DNA from: Anaerolineaceae bacterium UBA6133 | Lineage (GTDB): Bacteria > Chloroflexota > Anaerolineae > Anaerolineales > Anaerolineaceae | DNA: 11,723 nucleotides | Reading direction: 5' to 3' | NCBI GenBank assembly: GCA_002435825.1 | Contig: DIVL01000041.1 | Span: 1-11,723, forward strand | Shown: one piece after another, positions 4,969 through 11,723 of the stretch | Layout: each line of letters starts with the position of its first letter | Position numbering within the stretch: the stretch's first letter is position 1 | The notes under the pieces: model-generated | What the model saw: only the letters and a program-made list of their open reading frames with translations | What the model was told of the DNA's origin: nothing | The model's database searches: none | Made by a program: the position numbers and the translations under genes

Positions 4969-6849
4969 TCACTCACCCCTGAACACGTCAGTTATGCGTT
5001 CATGGTATTCCTGCAAGGCAGGGCTGAGCTTCACCGGGTAAGGCGTTTTAGCCCTGGTAAGGGTGCGTAACGGTGCTGGCAGTCTGTTGATTTGTTCTTT
5101 GGCATAAGCTTGTGAATTTACCAAACTGACCTCAGCACCATGAAGGCGAATTCCGCCGCGCAGAACGGGTTTAAGTAATGGCTTACCCTCAAGTATCTCA
5201 TCAGCCCTGGCAATGACATCGAACTTATCCTCACCCTGAACCGATATGCGAAATACCTGTTTTCTGCCTGGCAAAACCGTCTTTGCTGTGACTAATTTCA
5301 AGCGTCCTTTGCCAGCATACTGAACAAGTTTATACCCAATATCAAGGCTCGGAACGTCACTTGAGACACCCATGGCAGTCCCAACACCAAAGCCATCAAT
5401 AGGCGCACCAGATGAGACGAGCTTCTCAATTCTGTATTCGTCCAAGCCGCCACTGGCAAATATCTGAACCTGCTTCAAGCCGGCTTGGTCAAGCAATTCG
5501 CGTGCCTTAATAGAAAGGGATAAAAGATCGCCAGAATCCAGCCTTACGGCTGTGACTTTGAAATCATCGCCGAGTTCTCTTGCCAGATCGATGACTTTTT
5601 GAACACCTTTGAGGGTATCGTAAGTATCCACCAATAGCATGGTTTTCGGGTAAAGCTGGGTAAAAGCCCTAAAGGCATCAGCCTCAGTAGGGTGGGACTG
5701 GATATAAGCATGGGCAACGGTCCCTGCCACTGAAATTCCATATTGCTTTCCAGCCATCACATTCGAGGTGGCATTGACACCCCCGATGGTAAAAGCCCGG
5801 GCTCCTTTTATGGCAGCGTCGGTCCCATGGATACGACGGGCACTGAAATCCACCACTGGCCGGCCTTTAGCCGCTTCAACGACTCGCTGCGCTTTGGTGG
5901 CAAGCAGGGTCTGGATATGAATCTGGTTCATAACAAAGGTTTCAATTAACTGAGCCTGAGGGAGAGGGGCTTCGACCTCCAGGATGGGTTCATCCACAAA
6001 AAAAGGCGTTCCCTCCGGCAGGGCATAGAGGTTGCCCGTGAATCTAAAATGGCGCAGATAATCAAGAAAATCGGATTTGAATATGGGAAGGGTGGCAAGA
6101 TAAGTGATATCAGAATCAGTAAAACGCAGGTTTTCCAGATAATCAATGACCGTATCAAGTCCAGCTGCCAAAAGAAAATTACGCTGAGGGGGCAGGCTGC
6201 GAACCGACAGGGTAAAAACACCCTGTTCCTGCATCCCTTCAGCAATGTACGCCTGCATCATCAGCAGTTCATAGAGGTCGGTGAACAGGGAAAAGGGAGC
6301 ATAGCTCTGACGTAAAGTAATTAACTCCTCAAGCAGGCAGGAAAAAATATCAAGATCAGAGGAACTGGAGAGGACAAAACGAATATGATTCACGGAGTTT
6401 AGGCTTCCGGCTTCATCCAGGATACAATGAATGGCCACCCGTGCAGCTTCGGTCAGAGGGTATCCAAAATCACCGGTAGAAATGACGGGAAAGGCGATGG
6501 AATGGAGTTGGTATTGTTCAGCCAAGCTTAGGGCGTTATGGTAACAATCTTCCAATAGCACCTCGGAAGGAAGGTCAACTCCATAGACCGGTCCCAGACA
6601 GTGGATTAGATAAGGATTCGGGAGGTCGAACGCAGGAGTAATGACTGCCTGACCCGGTTTGAGAGGAGCCAGGGAACGGCCGGTTTCTGCCAGACGCGGA
6701 CTAACCCCCTGGTCAATAGCGCCAGAAACCCCTGCCCCCGGGAGCTGTTGCCCGTTGGCGGCGATTACCACGGCATCCATGGCAGGTTGGCTGGCGATAT
6801 CCCCCTGAAGGCATTCAATCAAAACATTTTTATAATGAATAGCGGTCAT
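4969..6849 (-). CDS. Macro domain fused to nicotinate phosphoribosyltransferase
   Basis: A 626-residue two-domain protein. Residues about 1-170 form a macro domain (binds ADP-ribose): GDI at 16-18, an AAN loop ending at Asn32, PGAGVSGAID at 37-46, and the second loop FPVISTGDFGYPLTEAAR at 120-137. Relative to MacroD-type hydrolases, the first Asn of NAAN is Ile29, the catalytic Asp is Ser42 and the His is Asp46, so hydrolysis may be lost or altered. Residues about 184-626 form a complete nicotinate phosphoribosyltransferase (nicotinate + PRPP, helped by ATP, to NaMN): TDLYELLM near the start, ARRIHG (337-342), the active-site His380 in GTVAHAY, LDSGD (437-441), SGGLDE (466-471) and GFGVGT (486-491). 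The ATG at 6847-6849 is preferred because AAAGGAG lies 10 bases upstream; starts at 6891 and 6921 have no ribosome site. Both domains are in one frame with no stop between them. It is followed by pncA. Confidence 0.9.
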   Translation of the reverse strand: MTAIHYKNVLIECLQGDIASQPAMDAVVIAANGQQLPGAGVSGAIDQGVSPRLAETGRSLAPLKPGQAVITPAFDLPNPYLIHCLGPVYGVDLPSEVLLEDCYHNALSLAEQYQLHSIAFPVISTGDFGYPLTEAARVAIHCILDEAGSLNSVNHIRFVLSSSSDLDIFSCLLEELITLRQSYAPFSLFTDLYELLMMQAYIAEGMQEQGVFTLSVRSLPPQRNFLLAAGLDTVIDYLENLRFTDSDITYLATLPIFKSDFLDYLRHFRFTGNLYALPEGTPFFVDEPILEVEAPLPQAQLIETFVMNQIHIQTLLATKAQRVVEAAKGRPVVDFSARRIHGTDAAIKGARAFTIGGVNATSNVMAGKQYGISVAGTVAHAYIQSHPTEADAFRAFTQLYPKTMLLVDTYDTLKGVQKVIDLARELGDDFKVTAVRLDSGDLLSLSIKARELLDQAGLKQVQIFASGGLDEYRIEKLVSSGAPIDGFGVGTAMGVSSDVPSLDIGYKLVQYAGKGRLKLVTAKTVLPGRKQVFRISVQGEDKFDVIARADEILEGKPLLKPVLRGGIRLHGAEVSLVNSQAYAKEQINRLPAPLRTLTRAKTPYPVKLSPALQEYHERITDVFRGE

Positions 6850-6966
6850 TCCGACTAGTCTCCTTTTTCCTTTGTTCGAGGAGATGGACATTCCATAATA
6901 TTCAGAGAAATACCCAAACACCCATCAAGGTTAACAAACCCAAAAATCGTGATTCAACTTCTTCAC

Positions 6967-6972
6967 ATTATA
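6967..6972 (-). promoter_or_regulatory. Candidate -10 box for the macro/NAPRT-pncA operon
   Basis: A perfect TATAAT on the minus strand, about 118 bases before the start codon. No good -35 lies 16-18 bases upstream. A short palindrome, CCCAAGACCTGGG (6979-6991), sits immediately upstream where an operator could be. If used, it implies a 5' leader of roughly 110 bases. Confidence 0.3.
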
Positions 6973-7032
6973 CCCTTGCCCAAGACCTGGGACTGTCTAT
7001 GGGAGCATTCTCCGATCAAGCTATGGCTTGAG

Positions 7033-7088
7033 CAGCAGATAATATTCCCCACAATCCGTCTCATTGACTTTTTTAGGTCAATCTGCTG
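7033..7088. repeat. Nested inverted repeats in the divergent intergenic region
   Basis: CAGCAGAT (7033-7040) is the perfect reverse complement of ATCTGCTG (7081-7088). ATTGAC (7063-7068) pairs with GTCAAT (7077-7082) around an 8-base T-rich loop. The two stems share two bases, so they are alternative or partly exclusive structures. No recognised regulator site is identified. Confidence 0.45.
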
Positions 7089-7492
7089 TAAAAAAACGAA
7101 AAAGCCAAAAGCGTATCGGTAGGTGTTGTCTACGCATTGAAAACAGATTTAGTAGAAGAACACCATCTTCTTGGATAATAACCAAGTTTTCGAAAAAAAA
7201 ACATTTCCCCTCGCTTTAAATCAACTAAGAATCTCCCGCCACCAATTGGAGTATAACTTTTTATTGGGATTTGTCAAATCGTTAAATATCCACATAGTAT
7301 TGTCACAATTAGGTAATATCACACTGTCACTACAATTTGTTGAACTGTTCACAAGAATGTTTCCCATTATCTACTAGGCAAGTGTATTTATTATCATAAG
7401 CAACCCGAGTGTCCTACTCAAATTTCTTACGCGATATTTCTATTGTTTCTGGGAAACCCCGTATCCAAAATGTGGTTAACTGCCTTTTAGTT

Positions 7493-7498
7493 TACAAT
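7493..7498 (+). promoter_or_regulatory. -10 box implying a leaderless NYN mRNA
   Basis: TACAAT ends 6 bases before the ATG at 7505, so transcription would start at or next to the start codon. No Shine-Dalgarno is present between or upstream of it. The -35 region is weak. Confidence 0.4.
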
Positions 7499-7504
7499 AG
7501 TGGC

Positions 7505-7999
7505 ATGCAATACATCATCGATGGTCACAATCTCATTCCCCACATTCGCGGGCTCAGTCTGCGGGATCTGGATGATGAGCAAGCCCTGATCGAGGTTCTC
7601 ATCCCTTTCCTGCGCGCCACTTCCTCGCGGGCATTGGTGTTTTTTGACCGGGCAGCCCAGGGGCACGAAGGCAAGCGCAACTTTGGGTTGGTTCAGGCGG
7701 TTTTCGTTCCTGCTTCCCAAAGCGCTGATGCCGCGATCGAGAATCACATCCACAAACTTGGAGCCAAGGCACGCAACCAGACGCTCGTAAGCTCTGACCG
7801 ACGCGTCCAGGCAGCCGGACGGTCGCACTACATGACCATTCTATCCAGCGCGGAGCTCGCTCAAAAAATCCAGGCACAGCCCGAGACAAATGCGAGCCAA
7901 ACAGCTGTTGAGCCGCAATTAACCCCCGAAGAAATTGCCCGCTGGGAAGAGCTTTTTACCCAATACGGCAGCCAACCTCCTGACGGGCTCAACCCATAA
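7505..7999 (+). CDS. NYN-domain (YacP/Rae1-like) RNase
   Basis: A 164-residue protein with the PIN-like NYN fold of the YacP family; B. subtilis YacP (Rae1) is a ribosome-associated endoribonuclease. What is seen: the N-terminal strand YIIDGHNLI with Asp6, the second acidic strand ALVFFDRA with Asp48, SADAAIE with Asp75, and LVSSDRRV with Asp98, which together form the acidic metal site expected for this fold. The C-terminal 40 residues are a polar Gln/Glu/Pro tail with a short helix. The ATG at 7505 is chosen because the conserved DGHN strand begins there; the longer frame from 7409 adds 32 unrelated residues and has no ribosome site. No Shine-Dalgarno precedes 7505. The nuclease role is known for the family, not shown here; the RNA target is unknown. 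Confidence 0.82.
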   Translation: MQYIIDGHNLIPHIRGLSLRDLDDEQALIEVLIPFLRATSSRALVFFDRAAQGHEGKRNFGLVQAVFVPASQSADAAIENHIHKLGAKARNQTLVSSDRRVQAAGRSHYMTILSSAELAQKIQAQPETNASQTAVEPQLTPEEIARWEELFTQYGSQPPDGLNP

Positions 8000-8052
8000 T
8001 TAAGTTTGTTCAAAACTTACCCTGAATTTAGCCTTTTCTGAGGGCGGGTTCA

Positions 8053-8081
8053 TTGCGGGGGTTAACGGAACAGATTATAAT
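8053..8081 (+). promoter_or_regulatory. Promoter of the PIG-L/CapA/MerR operon
   Basis: TTGCGG (8053-8058) and a perfect TATAAT (8076-8081) are separated by 17 bases. They lie upstream of an AAAGG ribosome site and the ATG at 8108. This is the best conventional sigma-70-type promoter between the NYN gene and the operon. Confidence 0.55.
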
Positions 8082-8107
8082 TTCAACATTGTACAAAAGG
8101 TATTCAA

Positions 8108-8968
8108 ATGACGAATGACATTCAAGGAAAACGCATTCTCTCAGTACTCGCTCACCCGGACGATGAAGCCTTCGGTATGGGCGGCACGCTCGCGCTTTAT
8201 ACCATGCAGGGCGCTGAGGTCTACTTGGCCTGTGCCACACTTGGCGAGGCTGGCGACATCCCCCCTGACTTTCTCAAAAGTCACATAAGCTCCGCGGCTT
8301 TGCGCGAAAGCGAGCTGGATTGCTCAGCGGATGCCCTGGCGCTCAAACAGGTCTTCAAGCTGGGCTTCCGCGACTCTGGCATGGCAGGCTCTCCCGATAA
8401 TCAACACCCGGATGCCCTGGTTGCCCGCCCGATGGAGGAGGTGGTTGAACGCATTGCCGACGTATTGCGCCAGGTGCGCCCGCACGTCGTGCTCACATTC
8501 GACCCCGTTGGTGGCTATTACCACCCTGACCACATTCGCGTCCACCAAGCCACTGTGCTTGCTTTTGAACGCGTTCGCCAGGAGCTCAGTACGTCTGACC
8601 CGCAGGCTCTCGCTCGACTTTATTACCATACCATGCCCAAATCGAGCGCCAAATTTGCGATTTTCTGGATGCGTCTCCAAGGCAAAGACCCGCGCAGGAT
8701 CGGTCGCAATGGGGATATTGACCTGGTTCAGATCGCCTCGCAGTCCTTTCCGGTGCATATCAAAATTAATTACCGCCCGGTGTTGAAGCAGCGCGAACAG
8801 GCAGCCGGCTGCCACGCCAGCCAGGGAGGTGGGCAAAAGCCCTTTGGATTGAGCGCCTGGCTCGCGAGGTTCTTCAGCAGACCTGTCGATCGCTACATGC
8901 AGGGATTCCCGGAACCTAAGCCAAACCAGAGTATGAAAAATGACCTGTTTTGGGGGTTGAATGGATAA
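8108..8968 (+). CDS. PIG-L family zinc-dependent deacetylase
   Basis: A 286-residue protein of the PIG-L/LmbE/MshB superfamily, which removes acetyl or acyl groups from N-acetylglucosaminyl-type substrates using one zinc. What is seen: LSVLAHPDDEAFGMGG (11-26), giving the zinc ligands His16 and Asp19 and the general base Asp18, then FDPVGGYYHPDHIRVHQA (131-148), with His142 as the third ligand position. The fold covers about residues 8-220. The last 65 residues are variable and rich in Gly, Arg and Pro. No signal peptide is seen, so it is cytoplasmic. AAAGG lies 7 bases before the ATG. The stop codon overlaps the next gene's start by 8 bases, implying translational coupling to the CapA lipoprotein. 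The substrate cannot be read; mycothiol or bacillithiol precursors, a lincosamide-type or a cell-envelope sugar are all possible. Confidence 0.92.
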   Translation: MTNDIQGKRILSVLAHPDDEAFGMGGTLALYTMQGAEVYLACATLGEAGDIPPDFLKSHISSAALRESELDCSADALALKQVFKLGFRDSGMAGSPDNQHPDALVARPMEEVVERIADVLRQVRPHVVLTFDPVGGYYHPDHIRVHQATVLAFERVRQELSTSDPQALARLYYHTMPKSSAKFAIFWMRLQGKDPRRIGRNGDIDLVQIASQSFPVHIKINYRPVLKQREQAAGCHASQGGGQKPFGLSAWLARFFSRPVDRYMQGFPEPKPNQSMKNDLFWGLNG

Positions 8969-10709
8969 TTCTCCCTGTTGCAGATCTGTGCCCTTCAGCC
9001 TGGTCAGCTTCATCGTGCTGATCAGCATTTTGCTGGGAGCCTGCCAGGCGCAAGGCACTCCTGCTCCCAGTCTCCAACCGATCTCCACCTCGCTGCCTGC
9101 CACGCCGATCCCGCCCACGGCAAGCCCCACATTGGCGCCAAGCCCCACCCCAACCCCCTTGCCGATAACTCTTTGGCTCGACCCGGTCCTGCCTTCTGAC
9201 TTCCTCAAAAAGATCAGTATTCCTGAAAGCATACTCACCACCAGAACCAAGAGCAAGGCTGACCTCTTTCTGACTGCTGGTGATCCTCCGGGAAACAGCA
9301 CATTATTGGGGGAAACCTGGCAGACCTACGCCCTCGTCGCGCCTTTCTTCACCGTGCAGGACGATCTCACCAATGCAGATTTGCGTTCCTTTGCCCGCGG
9401 CTACCAACCCGAGGATTTTCCGACAACCATCGATACACTGCTGGTGCGCAACCAGGATAACGCTCTTGTTGCCCACCTGCTCAACATGTCTGCCAGTACG
9501 ATCCCTCCAAATAACAAGATCGACCAGGTAGGCGATGAATTCTTTAGACCCACAGTGGCAACACAGGTTGGCGCCTGGGCAATTTTGCCCTTTGAACTGC
9601 TCGCGCCACAATGGAAAGTGATCTCCATTGATGGCAGTAGCCCGCTCGATGAGGATTTCTCACCCGAATCCACTCCGCTGACGCAGCGAATTACCCTCAG
9701 TACGAACCTTGCTGATCTTACGCTTCCAGAGGATCAACTCACAGTGCTTTTGCCCGCTCCTAACTGCGACCACACGAATCTAACCAGCCTGATCATGACC
9801 GGCGTGACCGCCATGGCGCGCGACACTGCCTTTGTTATGTCCACTGAAGGTGTGCTTTTCCCGGGCACTGAAATACGGGATTTTATGCGGGCTGCCGACC
9901 TGACTCACATCAGCAACGAAGTTTCCTTTTACGAGGGTTGTCCTTTCCCTGACCCGGACTATACCGGCTTTATTTTTTGCAGTGACCCTGCTTATATTGA
10001 CCTGTTAGCCGACCTTGGGGCAGATATTATTGAGCTCACCGGCAACCACAACAACGACGTGCGCGCGCTTTACAAAGTAGACTCCATGCCGTTCACTCTC
10101 GACCTTTACAGAGATTATGGCATGCAGTGGTACGCCGGCGGGGTCAATGTTGCTGACGCAAAGAAGCCTTTGCTCATCGAAAACAATGGCAACAAGCTGG
10201 CTTTTATCGGATGCAATTCCTACGGACCCACCATGGCATGGGCAACAGAGGATTCCGGCGGAGCGGCACCCTGCGAAGATTTAGGCTGGATATCTGACGA
10301 AGTAACCCGCCTGCGCAGCCAGGGATACCTGCCAATTGTGACCTTCCAATATCAGGAGGAAGATCTGGTGACAGCGCAATCATCTGCCATCCGCGATTTT
10401 AGGCGCTTGGCCGATGCTGGCGCTGTGATCGTCAATGGCAGCCAGAGTCACGTTGCCAAGGCGATGGAGTTCTGGAACCATAGTTTCATTCACTACGGAC
10501 TGGGAAATCTCTTTTTCGATCAGCCTGAGTACTACATCACCTATGATAGTTTCATTCAAAAGCATTTCTTCTACCAGGGACGTCACATTTCCACCGAACT
10601 CCTCTCCATCACGCTCGAAGAAACCGCAAAACCGCGCTTGATGACCCCTGAAGAACGCCAGAAGTTCCTTAAAAATGTTTTTGAGGCATCCAGATTGCTG
10701 AAGGAGTAG
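8961..10709 (+). CDS. CapA-domain lipoprotein with N-terminal extracytoplasmic domain
   Basis: A 582-residue predicted lipoprotein. A signal peptide with hydrophobic core (about 11-25) ends in the lipobox LLGAC, with Cys28 as lipidation site, followed by a Pro/Thr/Ser spacer (about 33-68) typical of surface proteins. Residues about 70-268 form an unassigned domain with a substrate-binding-protein-like feel (QVGAWAILPFELLAPQWKVISIDG at 202-225). Residues about 277-525 form a CapA (PGA-cap) metallophosphatase-like domain: TGVTAMARD (280-288), ISNEVSF (317-323), LTGNHNND (359-366), GSQSHVAK (493-500) and HYGLGNLFFDQ (511-521), matching in order the GDxM, NLE, NNH, GxxPH and YSLGNFVF blocks. The first block lacks the usual GD pair, so its metal site may differ. 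CapA proteins act in poly-gamma-glutamate or capsule assembly in Bacillus, but many homologues have no proven role. It is coupled to the PIG-L gene upstream and the regulator downstream. Confidence 0.87.
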   Translation: MDNSPCCRSVPFSLVSFIVLISILLGACQAQGTPAPSLQPISTSLPATPIPPTASPTLAPSPTPTPLPITLWLDPVLPSDFLKKISIPESILTTRTKSKADLFLTAGDPPGNSTLLGETWQTYALVAPFFTVQDDLTNADLRSFARGYQPEDFPTTIDTLLVRNQDNALVAHLLNMSASTIPPNNKIDQVGDEFFRPTVATQVGAWAILPFELLAPQWKVISIDGSSPLDEDFSPESTPLTQRITLSTNLADLTLPEDQLTVLLPAPNCDHTNLTSLIMTGVTAMARDTAFVMSTEGVLFPGTEIRDFMRAADLTHISNEVSFYEGCPFPDPDYTGFIFCSDPAYIDLLADLGADIIELTGNHNNDVRALYKVDSMPFTLDLYRDYGMQWYAGGVNVADAKKPLLIENNGNKLAFIGCNSYGPTMAWATEDSGGAAPCEDLGWISDEVTRLRSQGYLPIVTFQYQEEDLVTAQSSAIRDFRRLADAGAVIVNGSQSHVAKAMEFWNHSFIHYGLGNLFFDQPEYYITYDSFIQKHFFYQGRHISTELLSITLEETAKPRLMTPEERQKFLKNVFEASRLLKE

Positions 10710-10712
10710 CAC

Positions 10713-11669
10713 ATGACCAGCATTGAGAGTTTTCCGACCGAACCCACTTTCACCATCAAGGCGGTCCAAAACCGGACAGGCATCAAACCAGTAACCCTGC
10801 GTGCCTGGGAACGACGCTACGATTTGCTGCAACCGACCCGCATGCCCAACGGCTACCGCCTTTATTCGGAGCGCGACGTCCAGTTACTGCTCTGGGTGCA
10901 ACGCCGATTGGATTCTGACGTGAGCATCAGCCAGGTGGTGAATCAATTCAAACATGAACTCGAGAAGGGCAACTGGCCTGAAAGCGTGCAAACCATCGTG
11001 GCAGATACTCCCCGCCGGAAGCCGCCGCGTCCCGCGCGGGACTTTGCCGAAATCCTCTTTGGCGCCATGATCTCGCACAATGAAGACCGCGCTAATGCCA
11101 TTTTGGATGAATGCCAGACCTATTTCAATCTCACGACCATCTTCGAAGAGATCATTCGCCCGAGCCTTGAGCTGCTGAATGAAGCCTGGTACCGGGGTGA
11201 GATCCTGATCGCCACCGAACACCTGGCGCTCGGATACCTGAACAGCAAACTCCAGGAAATCATGCACAATCTGCCGGTGGTCAAGGAGGGAGCGCTGATC
11301 CTGGTGGGCTGTGGTCCGGAGGAAATGCGCGAATTAAATGCTCTCATGCTGGCAGTTTTATTGCGCCAGGCTGGCTCTTTTGTTGAATATCTAGGTCCCG
11401 ATCTCCCGGCTGAAGATTTGCTCGATTACTCTACCTATGCAAAACCCAAGCTGATTTGCCTGACAGTCAACCAAGAACCAACTGCTTATCTATTGCGTGG
11501 ATTCGCCGAAAAACTGGCAAATTTACGGGGAAAACCGAAACTGGCATACGGAGGGCGCTATCTGGACGAGAACCCGGAAGCCCGCAGAGAACTCGGCGGA
11601 ATCTACCTGGGTCTAACCCTCAGCGAATCAGTCGCCAAAGTCAAGCATATTCTGACCTTCGGGGCTTAG
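10713..11669 (+). CDS. MerR-type regulator with cobalamin-binding-like domain
   Basis: A 318-residue regulator with the CarH/LitR domain order. An N-terminal MerR winged helix (about 12-82: FTIKAVQNRTGIKPVTLRAW, then ERRYDLLQPTRMPNGYRLYS) is followed by a Pro/Arg linker (about 98-110), a helical cap domain (about 111-185) and a Rossmann-like B12-binding fold (about 193-318, with YLGPDLP at 226-232). The cap domain keeps the W-x9-EH motif (Trp159, Glu169, His170) that packs on adenosylcobalamin in the CarH photoreceptor. The lower-ligand motif E-x-H-x-x-G reads E-M-R-E-L-N, with Arg206 in place of the cobalt-binding His and Asn209 in place of Gly. B12 binding may therefore be lost or base-off. 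AAGGAG lies 6 bases before the ATG, three bases after the CapA stop codon, so it is co-transcribed and may autoregulate the operon. The ligand is unproven. Confidence 0.9.
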   Translation: MTSIESFPTEPTFTIKAVQNRTGIKPVTLRAWERRYDLLQPTRMPNGYRLYSERDVQLLLWVQRRLDSDVSISQVVNQFKHELEKGNWPESVQTIVADTPRRKPPRPARDFAEILFGAMISHNEDRANAILDECQTYFNLTTIFEEIIRPSLELLNEAWYRGEILIATEHLALGYLNSKLQEIMHNLPVVKEGALILVGCGPEEMRELNALMLAVLLRQAGSFVEYLGPDLPAEDLLDYSTYAKPKLICLTVNQEPTAYLLRGFAEKLANLRGKPKLAYGGRYLDENPEARRELGGIYLGLTLSESVAKVKHILTFGA

Positions 11670-11723
11670 AAGAACGGCAAATAGCTGTTAATTGGTTGTT
11701 TGTAGATACCGTCTTGATTGTCA
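11670..11723. other. Short non-coding right edge
   Basis: The 54 bases after the MerR stop codon contain no recognisable start, terminator hairpin or gene end. Confidence 0.4.

Larger units (their letters stand above)
6850..7504. other. Divergent 655-base intergenic region without a supported gene
   Basis: It separates the minus-strand macro/NAPRT gene from the plus-strand NYN gene. It contains a candidate minus-strand -10 box, a nested inverted repeat at 7033-7088, and an AT-rich half (about 7090-7500). An open frame at 7171-7377 starts with TTG, lacks a Shine-Dalgarno and resembles no family. I see no tRNA, riboswitch or IS end. The last 12 bases hold the -10 box of the NYN gene. Confidence 0.5.

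Noticed and set aside
6850..6921. N-terminal extension of the macro/NAPRT protein to ATG 6891 or the start at 6921
   Set aside because: No ribosome site before these starts; AAAGGAG precedes 6849, and the macro fold starts directly after it.
7171..7377. 68-codon plus-strand frame in the AT-rich intergenic region
   Set aside because: TTG start, no ribosome site, no recognisable motif; likely chance in AT-rich DNA.
7474..8066. GGTTAAC in front of both the NYN and PIG-L genes, and again at 6929-6935
   Set aside because: A 7-mer with palindromic core is expected once or twice per 12 kb; spacing to the -10 boxes differs, so a shared operator is not supported.
8324..9301. Long minus-strand open frame (325 codons) across the PIG-L/CapA junction
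   Set aside because: It is antisense to two genes with clear conserved motifs, and its translation resembles no family.

Overview
The window reads as chromosomal DNA of a free-living bacterium, most likely a member of the Chloroflexota (Anaerolineae-like). This is an inference from gene content and style: a proline/threonine-linked lipoprotein with a CapA domain next to a PIG-L deacetylase, a MerR/B12-type regulator, a YacP-like NYN protein, moderate GC and short stem-loop intergenic elements. No rRNA, tRNA or CRISPR array is present.

Left part (1-1993). A possible C-terminal gene fragment enters from the left edge. It is followed by a 337-base non-coding stretch holding three consecutive long stem-loops. 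On the minus strand, upp (uracil phosphoribosyltransferase) is followed by a lone mannose-type PTS EIIA protein. A small uncertain minus-strand ORF lies against an insertion sequence.

Middle part (1994-6849). A complete IS256-family element with an intact transposase (1994-3315) sits directly upstream of an AT-rich VIT1/CCC1-type metal transporter gene. The right terminal repeat of the IS carries a perfect TTGACA reading outward, 19 nt from a perfect TATAAT, so the transporter may be driven by an IS-made hybrid promoter. Convergent to it, on the minus strand, is a two-gene NAD-salvage unit. The first gene encodes one polypeptide joining an N-terminal macro domain to a full nicotinate phosphoribosyltransferase. 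The second encodes a nicotinamidase. Together they would convert nicotinamide to nicotinate to nicotinate mononucleotide, with an ADP-ribose-binding domain attached to the second enzyme. This fusion is the most unusual item in the window.

Right part (6850-11723). After a 655-base gene-free divergent region comes a NYN-domain RNase-like gene whose -10 box implies a leaderless mRNA. Next is a tight three-gene operon: a PIG-L family zinc deacetylase, a large CapA-domain lipoprotein (overlapping by 8 bases) and a MerR-type regulator with a B12-binding fold (3-base gap). The regulator keeps the W-x9-EH adenosylcobalamin motif but has Arg instead of the cobalt-ligating His, which raises the question of what it senses.
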